Position numbers and translations under genes: made by a program
Assembly (NCBI GenBank): GCA_022828595.1
Contig: JAKGHH010000002.1
Span: 85,280,076 to 85,344,075 of the forward strand
Direction of reading: 5' to 3'
DNA from: Nelumbo lutea
Lineage: Eukaryota; Streptophyta; Magnoliopsida; Proteales; Nelumbonaceae
DNA: 64,000 nucleotides
The notes under the pieces: model-generated
What the model was told of the DNA's origin: nothing
The model's input: the letters and a program-made list of their open reading frames with translations, nothing else
Database searches by the model: none
Shown: piece after piece, positions 25,801-39,900 of the stretch
How positions within the stretch are numbered: the first letter of the stretch is position 1
Layout: the number at the start of each line of letters is the position of its first letter

Positions 25801-28800
25801 TGCCCAGCAGTCAGAAAGAATCAGAGAAACTTAGCTTGAGTGAGATTTAGGGCTTAAATCTCAGATTGAAGGTGCCGTCCAGAAGTTTCTGGGTAGTTTT
25901 TCAGCTTTCCTGAAGTTTTGCAACAAGAGGTAGGGTTCTTTGAATCTCTGAGTGGCTGCTCTTTTCCAACCTTCTCCAAGACTGTTTTCTAGGGTTTCTT
26001 CAAAAAAAACAATAAATCTACTGGATTGTTGTCCCTATTCTCAGTTTTGGGGGTTTTTTGTATTCAAAACGGGAGCCAATTGTGTTCTTTTCTCTTGTTG
26101 AGTCCATCATGGAGTTCTTTGGGACTGAGCAGAAATCTGCTGGAGAAGGTGATGGAGGGGCTGTTAGTATGATTGATAATAACCCTTTTCAGATTACCAC
26201 AAAAAGGTATGATGGTTCAAACAATTAGGAGTGGGCTCAATCTGCCATGGTGGCCATTGGAGGAAGGGGAAAGTTAGGTTATGTGACTGGAGACACTATG
26301 GAACCAGCCAAGGAAGACCCTTCTTATGCAAAATGGATTCAACAAAATTATCTTGTGATGACATGGTTGTGCAACTCGATGCAGCCCCATATTAGCAAAA
26401 ATTACCTGGGCAAAGACAGCCAAGGATATTTGGGATAATATGAAATAGGTTTACTCACAGCCACTTGATGTGGCTAGGGCTTATGAGTTGATAACTGAAG
26501 TGAACAATCTGAAGCAGGGGGAGAAACCTGTACCGACTTATTTCTGTACTATGAAATCCCTATGGCATGAGATAGATCACCTTGAAACAATTGAGTGGGA
26601 GAGCAGTAAGGATGCAACAACTTATAATAAAAGTTGGTTGAGAGAAATAAAGTTTTTGAGTTTCTTGCAGGTCTAAATTCTGATTTTGACATTGTTAGAC
26701 AACAACTTCTCACTAAGAAAAACGTTACCTTGTCCAAAATCCTACTCCCTAAAGCACGGTGATGAGAGTAGGAGGAAGGTTATGCTACAAAATTCTCAAA
26801 TGGAAGTAGCATTAGCAACTGCAAGACAGAAGCATGGTGGTGAGAGGGAGAAAGAGATGAAGAGTGAAGGAAAGAAATGGGTGTTTTGTGAGTATTGCAA
26901 GAAACCTAAGAACACAAAACTGACAAAAGACACTTGTTGGAAGCTCCACCCTAATCTTGTACCAGAAAGACTCAGGAATAAGAAGGGAAATGCAAATGCA
27001 GCTATCACATCTGATGGTTCTTCCCTCCCTGGCCTCGTTTTACTTCTTTAAAGGCCTTAGCTGCAGTCAGGGCAGCTTTGGCACAATTGGAGAATGAAGT
27101 TGGACTTACAGGATCATCTCAGCCTACCTCTGCCACCACTGCACCTCCTTCCTCTACATCAGCTTTTCCCCACTCAGGTACAAAAGCCACTGCTTTCCAT
27201 ACCTCAACTCCAAGTAACACCAATCCTACTTGGATTATAGACTCTAGTGAATCAGATCATATGACCAGCTTGTCTTCATTATTCACTTCATATAATTTAT
27301 CTTCAGGCAAAGATAAAGTATCTTGGACCCATGATCCATATACAACGCTCCTAGTTTCTCCCGATGTTTCTTTTCTTGGCTCAAGAATTTTATGTACTTC
27401 TAACTGCATGACTTTATAAGCTTCTTGGACTGATCATCCTTCATAACTGGGCCCACCTTTCAGTTCATTTCTGAATGATTTAAAACTCCTAGGCCCTCTA
27501 TTATAATCCCGCTTAGTATTTAAACATTTCTGGCCTAAGAATTCGCCCTCTATTATGTCCACGTGCTCCCCAAGTGGATCACGTATAGATCCATTGAAAA
27601 CCGACCCAGCCAGTTGTAAAGGCTTTTCTTTCTCACGATACACCTGTTCATCTTCTTCTTCTCCCTTTACAATCTCCTTGTTCCCGATATTGTCAAAACG
27701 ATTCAATCTCGATTTTTTAAAACCCAACATCCCTTCGCTCTCTGCCTTCTCCCCGACAGCTTCCAATCTTCTTGTGCCATGTGGAGTCCACCGAACCTTC
27801 CTGCAACTTCAACGTCTTGCCTCCCATACCACAGAAACGCTTCAGCTTCCGATGCCAACAAGAGCTTAAACCATCTCTCTTCAGCAAAGATATCGATTGT
27901 GTGAGGAATCCTCTCCAGCTTGGTTTCTAATACATGTTTTCCTAGGTTAATTATTAGGCCAGACCAGACCAGACCAGATGCACTTATCTGAGTCCATGAC
28001 AGTCTACAAGTCCATGCTCTTACACCTTCAACCAAAGTTCATCTCTTGAAGAGATCAAAATCTTCAATTGTTCAAGTCTATCCAGCAGCAGGATACACTC
28101 ATCCATCTCTCAATCCAGTAGTAGCCTTCTAAACTTAGGATGCCAAACCAGCTGCTGACCTCTCATTTCATAAAATTGGTTAATTCTAATATCATTATCA
28201 GCAAGACTGTAAAGCCTCATACTAATTTTCCAACTCCACACCATTCATCCTACCAAATCCTTATTCTAGCTCCATCCCCCATAAAAGGAGGTCCAATGGT
28301 ACATTTTGTTTGCTGATGACATTATCTTAATTGATGAAACTAATAAAGGATTAAATGCAAAATTAACTTTATGGACAAATATCTTAGTGAAGGATCGTAA
28401 GAAGAATGTTAATGGAGTTGGAAAGGAATAATGAAAGCTCTAAACAAGTAAAAGATTGTAAGAAGAATCTTAATATGCAGATAAGCATTGTAAAATCCAA
28501 GAACAGCATCAAGTTATCCCAGTTTCGATGGTGTTTTCCAGGATGAAGGGCGGTGTTTTTGGGTTGGAGCCTACCAAAAGAAAGTCAAAAAGTGTCGAAA
28601 GTTTTAACGAGGCTCTGAATTTTGACTCTAAAGTAGATGTTTAACTTGGAATAGTTTCAATTAGCAGGAGGTGGTGGTTGAATTCTTTGTTGATTTGAGA
28701 GTTGGTGAGGTAGCGGTTTTGCAATAAAAATGATGTTTAGGTTGTTGGGGTTTTCGGTGATCTTCATGGATTTGGGAGGAAACTTTGTTTCAAAAAGATT

Positions 28801-31800
28801 TAACTAGAGTCGGTGTTGATTTTGGGGTGGGTTCTTTTTGCACTGTTTAAAGATAATTTTGTATCAGGGGTTTTATTTGGTTTCTTGGGAGTAGTTGGTG
28901 AGGTATTGTTTAGAATTTAATTTTGGTGGTGGTGCCAGGGTGGCAGTGTGTGTGTGGATAATTTTTGTTTTGTTTCTTCTCTCGGATGACTTCTTGTCAC
29001 CTTCCTTGTACTCTTCTTTTTCTTTTAATAAAATTTTTATTTTATCTTAAAATAAATACCTTAGAAGCAATAGGTTTTAAAATAAGTCGGTGTAAACTTA
29101 AAATAAATAGGACAGGTATGCAAATATGGAGCAGAGTGTTGGGCAGTCAAGAAACATGTCCAAAAAATGAGTTTGGCAGAAGAAATATGTATGTTAAGAT
29201 GGATGAGTGGAAATGCTAGAAAAAATAGGATCAGAAATGAAATCATTCAAAGGAACCCATGAGTAGCTCCAAGAGGTGATAAAATGAGAGAAAGTAGACT
29301 AAGATGGTTTGTTTGTGTGCATAGAAGACCTTTGACATCACCCATAAGAATTGATCTATCTGTGTGGTTACTATTTGCAAGTTACTAAAAGTACTGATCA
29401 AATTTCACCATAAGGAGATTGTTCAAGCATAGACACTATAACATTATCTCATATCAAACAAATGCATATATCCATGTTAAAAAAAAAAAAAAGCAGTTAC
29501 TTCTTTATACCCTATATGATACAGAAAGGCATTAAGTGTAAAGAAAAGATATAGTTTACCTTTGAATAAAGGTGTGTAGTTGTTATTGGATATGATGACC
29601 AGAAATGCTTTAGTAACTCCTGAATAGATGTCCAATGCTGAAAACAACAACAGCTGTCTTAACATTAAAAAGAAAATGATGGGCTCAAAGATTTAAATTA
29701 ATAAAAAAAGCAAGAGGTTAATCTAAGCCCCTGATGTCATGAAAGATATAATGATAGAACCCACTCACATGAAGGAGTTCCTCTTTAGTTTTTTTTGGCA
29801 GCCTATCAAGGACACTTTCTTGAGGGTTCTTTCCAACATGATGCTTAGTACTTGAGAGATGTTGTGTCAATGCATTAAGAACCTAGATCATATGATAGAA
29901 GTCAATACACTATCTTTCCCCCGTGTGAATTTATGTTTCTTCTTGGAGAGGAATCTGCCCCTTAACTCCTAAGATGTCAAAACTTAAGAATATAAATTGC
30001 ACTATAGACACTTGTACCTTTAAAGCAACGTCAGGTTTAACTACAGGATGATTCAGACCGGTTGCCTTCATCTCAGAAATGAGATCCCTCAATGAACCAT
30101 ATGCCTCCTCTGTGCTGAGGCTGTAATTGATTGGCTTCATTCCACCTATTGTATCCCCTAAAGCTTGAAGTGCATTAGCTTGTTGAGAATCAAAATACTC
30201 TCGAGGGTCCTGGCAGATGGAACTTGGTTAAGGCATCCATAAGCTGATAAAATTGAAAGTGATTCATGAGATAAGAGCTGCACCTTTATGCAAAGAGGTG
30301 CAAATGGTAGGCCACGAGAAGACTGAAGATCTTCAATCCCAGCCATCTGAGATAACCTTTCTAACCGCTTCTCGTTTGCTTTCTCATCAGAGGATTCAGT
30401 AGCCAATTCAACTGTGGATACAAATTAAGAAGGAATATCTTTTGGTTGAGAGGGAAAAAATGAAGAAAGAATGAACATAAAATGAAAAATGGTAAAAAAG
30501 ACAGGAATAAACAGATAACAAACATTGCTAACCCTGTTTGGACCTGGCAAGTGCCTCTGCTACAGTCCTTGTGTCTCCTAACTCCAAATCTGCATTTGGG
30601 GCCAAGAGCAAGTGATTACTAAACCCTTAATCTACAAAACACTTTAACTAAAGTAAAGTTCAAAAAAATGAAGTATAAATATAAAATAATGGAGGTTGAA
30701 AAAAGTGCAGTTTCTGTTGACAGAGAAATCACACTTATCATCAACAAAAAGACTAAAGCAATTTTCCCACATTGACAAAGAGTACTCTCAGTACAGAGGA
30801 AAGGAAGAATCACAAGAGTACACTGAACCAGAAGAAAGAGAAACTCTCAAGAGTCAAGAATGCCAAAAAAACGAAAACAGAAATCCTTCTGGAGAACTGA
30901 GCGGGAAAAAAGAGATCCTTGTGAGGCAACACTACAGGGGGGTTACTGAAGAAGAGAAGCTTCACAGAAAACCCCAATCTCAGAACTATCAAAACATTGA
31001 GCTTCATAGTGTTCAAAATTCAAATCAGCAGGACCCATAGGTAATGAACCCTTGGAAGGCTACATAAGGGCATCCAAACAGATCAAAAAGATAGATAAGG
31101 CCATCCAAGACCTTTTGCTCAGAAAATTAATAACATAAGCATTTTTGAAAGAGAGGGAAAAAAATCTGACAAAAACAACAATTGCCATTCTGATAGAGGC
31201 CAAGCCCATGACCCCATGGACAGAACAGGAATTATGATGAAGCTTCCAGAACCCAATTCTTAAATTCTATAAGCCATAGCAGCAAATGAATATCTACAAA
31301 GTAGTTTGATTATCCTCCCACCTGGATATCACAGAAAACCAACAAATGAATATTCATGATAGTACCAAGATGCACCACGGAAAGACCAGAAAATGAAGAT
31401 CAAAGGTATATTGCTGACAAATACAAACAGGGTTCTTCACTCCTCAATGGATAAAAACAAGATACTTTCCTCACCATTCTGCAGATCATGATGACCTTGC
31501 AAAAGACCTAGGAGAATAGATTTAAGAGGAAAAAGATCCATAGGATTCAAGGGACCATATGGTACAGTTAACAGAGAAGAAATCATTGTCTAGAAGCTTA
31601 ATGCCAGAAAGAACAGCCAGAACTTTACACTCACTTGAGCTCTATGGCACCATTCTGCAGACCATGTTGACCTTGCACAAGACCTGAGAGAATAGATTTA
31701 GAGGAAAAACTATCCATAGGATTCAAGGGACCATATGATACAGTCAAAAGAGAAGAAATCATGGTTTAGAAGGCCAATGCCAGAAAATAACAATCAGAAC

Positions 31801-34800
31801 TTTAAACTCACTTGAGTTTTATGGAAACCAAAGTCCCAATGCAAACACACAGTGGATTGAGAAGCTGATATCTCAATAAATGGAAAAAGGACCCGAACAG
31901 AAAATATAGAAATACTAAAAGTATAGAGATGATGATGGCAGTAGTAGTAACAACTAAGCACATTACATGTGAAAATGAGGAAGAAAGTTTCTTAACAATC
32001 ATTTTGAAATAGCCAAGAGATATGCAGAATTTTCTTCATCTCTGTCTGGGATGAGGGGTCAGTATTAAAGGATTCTTGTTTTGGCCTCATGTTGCTTTTG
32101 TGGACTCTGGTGCTGTTTATATTGGATAATAGTTTGCATTGCTACATTTTGGGGATTGTGCAAAGGAAAGATAGGAGAATCTTTGGGAATAATCAGTCAA
32201 TTTCCAAGGCTTTGTACTGTCACTAATTCCTTCAGAATATACAACTCACCTAAAGCTCTCCCTTCAAGAACAACTGCTGCATGCCGGTTAAGGTCTTGTG
32301 ATAAAGTCCTCTTATACAATTCATACTCTGAATCCATAACCTCCTTGTTTCCATCACGAAAAATCCCATGATCCTACATGTTAAAAACATGAGTAAAATA
32401 GACAAAGAGGAGATGCAGAAACAAACTTGTAAGACAATTGAGAAAGCCTAGTTCTTAATAACTACCAAAAGGAACTTTAGTATTCAAGCTAAGGAAACAA
32501 TTTTTATGCAACAACAATATCCAAGAAAATATAAAATGCCTTCAGGAGATAATTAATAACTAAAGGATCTGATTGAAACAGTATTTTTTATGGGAAACAG
32601 TAACTTTCACTAATCTTACAGGAAAATTAGTAGAACAGTCACCTTCATAGGTAAGGTGACCCTCAAAAAAAAAAACAACTTACAAACACACCCAAAAAAG
32701 AATTTCACTACTAACTCCTTGATTTTCTAAGGTATCAGTCATTACATTTGCTGACCTCCTAGTTCATTTAAAATGTGGTTCAAGCTCCCATAGGTTCAAT
32801 ATTTTCCTTACAGGCGGTCTAAGGGACCAAGTGCCCAAACTGTTTGTTTGCATACAGCCTACTACCAATTTGGAATCTCCCTCCACTTCTAACTGTTGAA
32901 AACCCAATTGTTTAGTCAACCTGAGCCCCTGAAGGAGTACCAAAACTTCTGCACTAAGTAAGTCACCCAATTCTATCGGGCTAGAGAAAAGGGCCAGAAC
33001 TCTTCCTTCCACATTTCTAAAAACACCACCAATTCCAGTAGGGCCAGGATACCTACAGAGCTGCCATCAAAATTCAACTTCACACCAAAATGCAAAGGAG
33101 AGGACCAGTCCTCTTGAAAGGTAATATCTGAGCAGAAAGAGCTCACTACTGTGCTCCAACCTCTAAACTAAACAGATCGTCTACAGAGAAGTCCTTGAAG
33201 AGATCCAACAATTTCAGCCAATGTATAGCCTTGATGGTTTTCCCTTCTATGAGTTCAAGTGCTGTCCTTTTTTGCCCTTGGAAAGTCCTGTTATTTCTCT
33301 CTTTCCACACCACCCAAATAATTGTTTCCCTTGCTGATCTCCACATAACCCTTTCTCTTTTATTTGGTTGTTGGAAAAGGCTAGATTCAAAAAAGATCTG
33401 CCACGCTAGTGGGAGGATTCCACCTGCGCCCAACAAGAATGGAGAACCAATCCCAAATGAGTACAAAAAGGACAGGAGATTAATAGATAATTTACCATCA
33501 CACCACTCTTCAAGCAAAGGCTATAGACATGTGGGGATAAGCACCAATTTGGTTGAAGCACATTCAAAGTGTTAATTTTTTGGACAACCACTTTCCAACA
33601 AAAGGTCCTCACCTTTGGAGGTATAGGAGCACACCACACTTTTACAGGAAAAGAAGTATCAACTTCTAACTGTTGATACTTCTAAGTGTTGAAAACCCAA
33701 TTGTTTAGCCAACCTGAGCCCCTAAAGGAGCACCAAAACTTCTGCACTAAGTAAGTCACCCAATTCTATCGGGCTAGAGAAAAGGGCCAGAACTCTTCCT
33801 TCCACATTTCTAAAAACACCACCAATTCCAGTAGGGCCAGGATACCTACAGAGCTACCATCAAAATTCAACTTCACACCAAAATGCAAAGGAGGGGACCA
33901 GTCCTCTTGAAAGGTAATATCTGAGCAGAAAAAGCTCACTACTGTGCTCCAACCTCTAAACTAAACAGATCATCTACAGAGAAGTCCTTGAAGAGATCCA
34001 ACAATTTCAGCCAATGTATAGCCTTGATGGTTTTCCCTTCTATGAGTTCAAGTGCTGTCCTTTTTTGCCCTTGGAAAATCCTGTTATTTCTCTCTTCCCA
34101 CACCACCCAAATAATGCCCTTGCTGATCTCCACATAACCCTTTCTCTTTTATTTGGTTGTTGGAAAAAGCTAGATTCAAAAAGATCTGCCACGCTTGTGG
34201 GAGGATTCCACCTGCGCCCAACAAGAAAGGAGAACCAATCCCAAATATGAGTAAAAAAAGGACAGGAGATTAATAGATAATTTACCATCACGCCACTCTT
34301 CAAGCAAAGGCTATAGACATGTGGGGATAAGCACCAATTTGGTTGAAGCACATTCAAAGTGTTAATCTTTTGGACAACCACTTTCCAACAAAGGGTCCTC
34401 ACCTTCGAAGGTATAGGAGCACACCACACTTTTACAGGAAAAGAAGTATCAACTTCTAACTGTTGATACTTCTAACTGTTGAAAACCCAATTGTTTAGCC
34501 AACCTGAGCCCCTGAAGGAGCACCAAAACTTCTGCACTAAGTAAGTCACCCAATTCTATCGGGCTAGAGAAAAGGGCCAGAACTCTTCCTTCCACATTTC
34601 TAAAAAGGAGACCAGTCCTCTTGAAAAGTAATATCTGAGCAGAAAGAGCTCACTACTGTGCTCCAACCTCTAAACTAAACAGATCATCTACAGAGAAGTC
34701 CTTGAAGAGATCCAACAATTTCAGCCAATGTATAGCCTTGATGGTTTTCCCTTCTATGAGTTCAAGTGCTGTCCTTTTTTGCCCTTGGAAAATCCTGTTA

Positions 34801-36924
34801 TTTCTCTCTTCCCACACCACCCAAATAATTGTCGCCCTTGCTGATCTCCACATAACCCTTTCTCTTTTATTTGGTTGTTGGAAAAAGCTAGATTCAAAAA
34901 GATCTGCCACGCTTGTTGGAGGATTCCACCTGCGCCCAACAAGAAAGGAGAACCAATCCCAAATATGAGTCAAAAAAGGACAGGAGATTAATAGATAATT
35001 TACCATCACACCACTCTTCAAGCAAAGGCTATAGACATGTGAGGATAAGCACCAATTTGGTTGAAGCACATTCAAAGTTTTAATTTTTTGGACAACCACT
35101 TTCCAACAAAAGGTCCTCACCTTTGGAGGTATAGGAGCACACCACACTTTTACAGGAAAAGAAGTATCAACTTCTAACTGTTGATACTTCTAACTCTTGA
35201 AAACCCAATTGTTTAGCCAACCTGAGCCCCTGAAGGAGCACCAAAACTTCTGCACTAAGTAAGTCACCCAATTCCATCGGGCTAGAGAAAAAGGCCAGAA
35301 CTCTTCCTTCCACATTTCTAAAAACACCACCAATTCCAGTAGGGCCAGGATACCTACAGAGCTGCCATCAAAATTCAACTTCACACCAAAATGCAAAGGA
35401 GGGGACCAGTCCTCTTGAAAGGTAATATCTGAGCAGAAAGAACTCACTACTGTGCTCCAACCTCTAAACTAAACAGATCGTCTACAGAGAAGTCCTTGAA
35501 GAGATCCAACAATTTCAGCCAATGTATAGCCTTGATGGTTTTCCCTTCTATGAGTTCAAGTGCTGTCCTTTTTTGCCCTTGGAAAATCCTGTTATTTCTC
35601 TCTTCCCACACCACCCAAATAATTGTTGCCCTTGCTGATCTCCACATAACCCTTTCTCTTTTATTTGGTTGTTGGAAAAAGCTAGATTGAAAAAGATCTG
35701 CCGTGCTTGTGGGAGGATTCCACCTGCGCCCAACAAGAAAGGAGAACCAATCCCAAATATGAGTCAAAAAAGGATGGGAGATTAATAGATAATTTACCAT
35801 CACACCACTCTTCAAGCAAAGGCTATAGACATGTGGGGATAAGCACCAATTTGGTTGAAGCACATTCAAAGTGTTAATTTTTTGGACAAACACTTTCCAA
35901 CACCTTTGGAGGTATAGGAGCACACCACACTTTTTACAGGAAAAGAAGTATCAAAGTTAGAAGATTGCAACAAAGCATTGAAAAACAAAGAAAAAAAAAC
36001 ACCCCGAGGAAGATTCTGACCAAATTATACTATCACGACAAGATTGGTCCAAAAACACTGAGTTTAGATTAGAAGAGAAAATAATTCATCTGCCAAGCCT
36101 ACTTATGAAGCCCTTATGCCCCAATCCCAGGACTCTCCAAACACACGAAAGGAAGAGAAACCATGGAAGAAAAAATAAAGTTTCTCCAAATTCCTATACT
36201 AGTGGCAATTTCATAATTTTGGGGTCATCCAAATTTTGGTCGCTTTGAATTTTTTTAATGTTATTCTCTAGTTTATTTACATGATGGGAGACCAAATACA
36301 ATGCAAGCATTAGTCTAGGAGGGTAACAATGGACCAATAAGGGTTTAGGAATGACTGCAGAACTAAAGGAATGGATCAGAAAGGTTTTCAGTTAAAATGC
36401 TGAGAATTGAAAATTCTCTAAGGAAACATGGAAAAATAGAAAATCCAAAAGCTAGTGTAGGGAGGAAATTTTTAATGAAGTATATGCTAATGTTGAAGTA
36501 AAAAAGCATTCTGAACAGTTTTCCACAAAAGGTCAAAAAATTCCCTTAATGAGAGAAATTGCCAAAACATAGTTGTCAAGGCGACACCTAGGCGACTAGG
36601 CGATTTTTAGAAGTCGCCTCGCCTAACGCCAAGTGTTTTTTGTATTAGGCACTCATGCATATACACATTATATCATTTTTTGAATGCCTTTATATATTGT
36701 ATCATTTTATTGGTTGGTGGTTTATTTTATTAGAATACACCATGTTGTATGTTACAACTTTTTTATAAAGATAAATCTTTTTTTACTAAAGCTACGAAAG
36801 TTTCTTTGGGTTTGCATTCTGAACCGAGACTGAGAAGAGAGACCGAGGACTCAGTCCAAGTCATCCAAGACCTCCCGGTAAGTTTCTTCTTCTTCTTCTT
36901 CTTCTTCTTCTTCTTCTTCTTCTT

Positions 36925-36955
<31 letters not shown>

Positions 36956-39900
36956 AACAGTCCAATTGTTCTGTGGTTCTTTTTTTTCTTACTTTTTTGG
37001 GATGAAACAGGGGCTCCGCCTGTTCAACCTCCCCCTCTCCCTCCTTCCTCAAATCAACCTGGTAGCTGGCACTCCAGTATTTTATTTTCTATTTTACTTT
37101 TTTTTTAACTTTTGGAAACGAAACAGGGATTCCGCCCCCCTTCTTCTTCTTCTTAAACAGCGGCTGCGCCCCAACTTTCTAAAACTTTCCTGTATTTTTT
37201 TTTTTTGCACTATTTTTTAGTAATGCTGCTTTTTAGACGAAATAAGGGCTCTGTCCCTTTATTTTTCTCTCCTTTTTCGCATCATTCTCCCTTTTTATTA
37301 GCCTGAAACAGGGCCTTCACCATCTTAAACACAGTTTGAGTCTCTTACTCCTATTTTTCTTTCTTGTTCCATGTCCCCTAACTCCTATGTTTTTTTTTCT
37401 TTTTAAAGAAATATTTTTTGGGAACAAAATTGGGGCTCCACCCCCTTATTTTTCTCTCTTTTTTTGCTACATTACTCATTTTTTGTTGGCCTGAAATAGG
37501 TATGATGTATATGATGGAATTTTATGTTTTATTTGAATGAATTTATTGCTAATAACCAGTATACAGTATGTTGGTTAGTATAACAAACTAAAGCAGTAGC
37601 TTAAGAAGGGTTAGGGATCTTTATTTTATACATTCAAATTCCATCGCCTAGGCAGCCTAGGCAACTGAGCGCCCTGTGGTCGCCTAGGCGACTTGACAAC
37701 TATGTGCCACAATTCCAAAAACTAGGGTTTTAGATAAAGCTTGAGATGAAATTGCTTAGCATGTAAGGTGATGAAGACCTATGGGAGGCAACCTATTAGC
37801 ATTCTAACATAGTTTGGCACAAAAAGACAATAATTCAAATAATTGAAAGCTTTTCCAAACTAGGGGTTTTAGTGGAAATTATGAGTTGTTCTAATGGGAT
37901 GAAAAGAGGCCTAACAATCAATGATGGGTTAACCAAACTTAGTTTCCACAAAGGTTTGACAGGGGTTATTTAGAGAAATGTCCCAATCTTGGGAGGAAGT
38001 GTGTAAAGGTTAAGAACTGAAGGAAATTGAAAGGAGGCTCAGGGATCAATTCAATCCTTATTTGAAGTTGAATTGTAGATTTTCATGGCTTTGATTCCAG
38101 CCTTCAATGGTCATTAGTGGATGAACCAAAGAAACTTGCAAGAAAACAAGAAAATAGATCAAAAGACAAAAACCACGGAATTGGTGTTGGAGTTTCCTAG
38201 AATTATTCTAGGACTAAGGAATCACTCATCAAAAGTCACATAGCAGAAATAATTTCCAAATTTATTAGCAAAACTTTTACAATTTTTTCACATATGTAGT
38301 GTCTAGGGTCAAAAGAACTCATTCCTGAACTCAGAAACTCAGAATTATGATTCTGCCATCAATGCTCTACTCAAAAAAAAAAATAATAATAAATAAAAAT
38401 AAAAATAAAAATAAACTAAACTACTATACTACTTAACCAATGAATCTGAATTTCTTTATCAATACAATGACTCCAAAGTCCAAATTCTAAACACAATTAA
38501 ACTATAACTATTCAAATCAGACCAAAAGGCTGGGACAAACCACATACAATCTGTAAAGTGATCAAAATACCCCTACTATCAGAAAACATAGAAATACATA
38601 AAAGTCAAGAAAATTCCTGTATTGATTTCTTTACTAGAGTTGTCTCTGGAGTCTTTATTTGAGTGTCCAATGGGTTACTATGCATTTACCTTAGTTCTAA
38701 TGCAGTTAGGAGTTGTTTCTTGACAGTTTTCAGATCCAAATCAGAGTTTATAATGGAAGATCCAAGTATATAAAATGGACATCATAATGCTACCCAAGCA
38801 CCCAAGCATTGAGAGCATGAAGCAATGATACCATTTAGACTAGGGAAAATTGGAAGTACTGCAAAGCACAAGTGGCCACAAAAGAAAATACTTAAGAAAT
38901 AAAAGAACAAAAGTTTATCAAAAAAAAGAAAAATGAAAGAACAAAAAGTTTGGCATGTGTGATAGTAATGCTTGGCATTCTATGTAACCAATTCTTTTTA
39001 CCATCTAATAAATTTAACTATTAATAATCCAAAAGATCCAAAAGAAAAATAAAATAACAAAAGTTAAAAACAGTGGAAACCTGTAGAAAAAAAAAAAAAA
39101 GAGACTATGAAACATTAGTTACAGTAATGGTTTAAAAATAGAATGGCATATTTGGGAGAATAAGATATACCGGAAGATGCATGTAATCATCCCCTTGATC
39201 CGCTTCCATGTCCAGAGTTGGATCAACACGTCTGATCTGCAAACAGGAACTCCTCAAGAATAAATATGTAAATCAATTAATTGGTAAAGAATATAAGATG
39301 GAGTATAAGCAGTAGCCTTTTTGTTCCCTAGTAAGTAAAGAAAAAACTAGGAACAAACCAAAACTGCAGATCGTGAAAAAAAAAAACACCTTCCGCCGGG
39401 CTTCACTGGCCAATATGTCATCATGCTTTAAGAAAATAGCAAGCTCCTCATCTTCAGCGGCTTCTGCGGCAGCTGCAATGGAATTTTTTGTCCTGTGGAG
39501 ATATTCAGCTCTACAGTATTTTGTCCAGAAATCCTTTTCTGTCATCTAAAATCCAGATAATTTATAATGTGTGAATTCAATCAAAATTTTGTCCAGAAAT
39601 CCTTTCCACATAATGCTTGAACAAATGAGATATGAGCAAGGATCAAAATTTTGTCATGTATCAGCCCGTATCAGCTGATACGTATCGTATCGAAGCCTTC
39701 CCGATACACCCCTACAGGGGTTGTTTCGGGTCGGCTAGTGGTTCAGGGGGTAGACCGGCCTTAAACCAGCCCCTCTGAACCAGTTTAAAAAATTAAAACA
39801 TAAAAAACAGTACCGATACAGGCCGATACGCCCTACCGGCGTATTGCCCTGTATCGATACTTTGAACCTTGGATAAGTGTACTTTTTTAATACCTTGTTT

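Larger units (their letters stand above)
32585..35955 (-). mobile_element. L1 3' region amplified as four tandem copies
   Basis: On the minus strand an L1 end consists of zf-RVT ([34 protein letters not shown]), a linker ([20 protein letters not shown]) and RNase H N-terminus ([13 protein letters not shown]). This piece is repeated four times. Only the lowest-coordinate copy continues to the RNase H C-terminus ([22 protein letters not shown], near 32850) and 3' UTR. Units are 32895-33687, 33688-34477, 34478-35195 and 35196-35955. They are nearly identical apart from indels. The same sense as TFB1. Confidence 0.92.

Noticed and set aside
30696..31040. 114-codon plus-strand ORF rich in Lys, Glu and Gln
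   Set aside because: A/G-rich intron sequence antisense to TFB1, no known domain.
36861..37052. Minus-strand ORF with a poly-arginine run
   Set aside because: Translation of the TTC microsatellite inside a DNA element; no domain.
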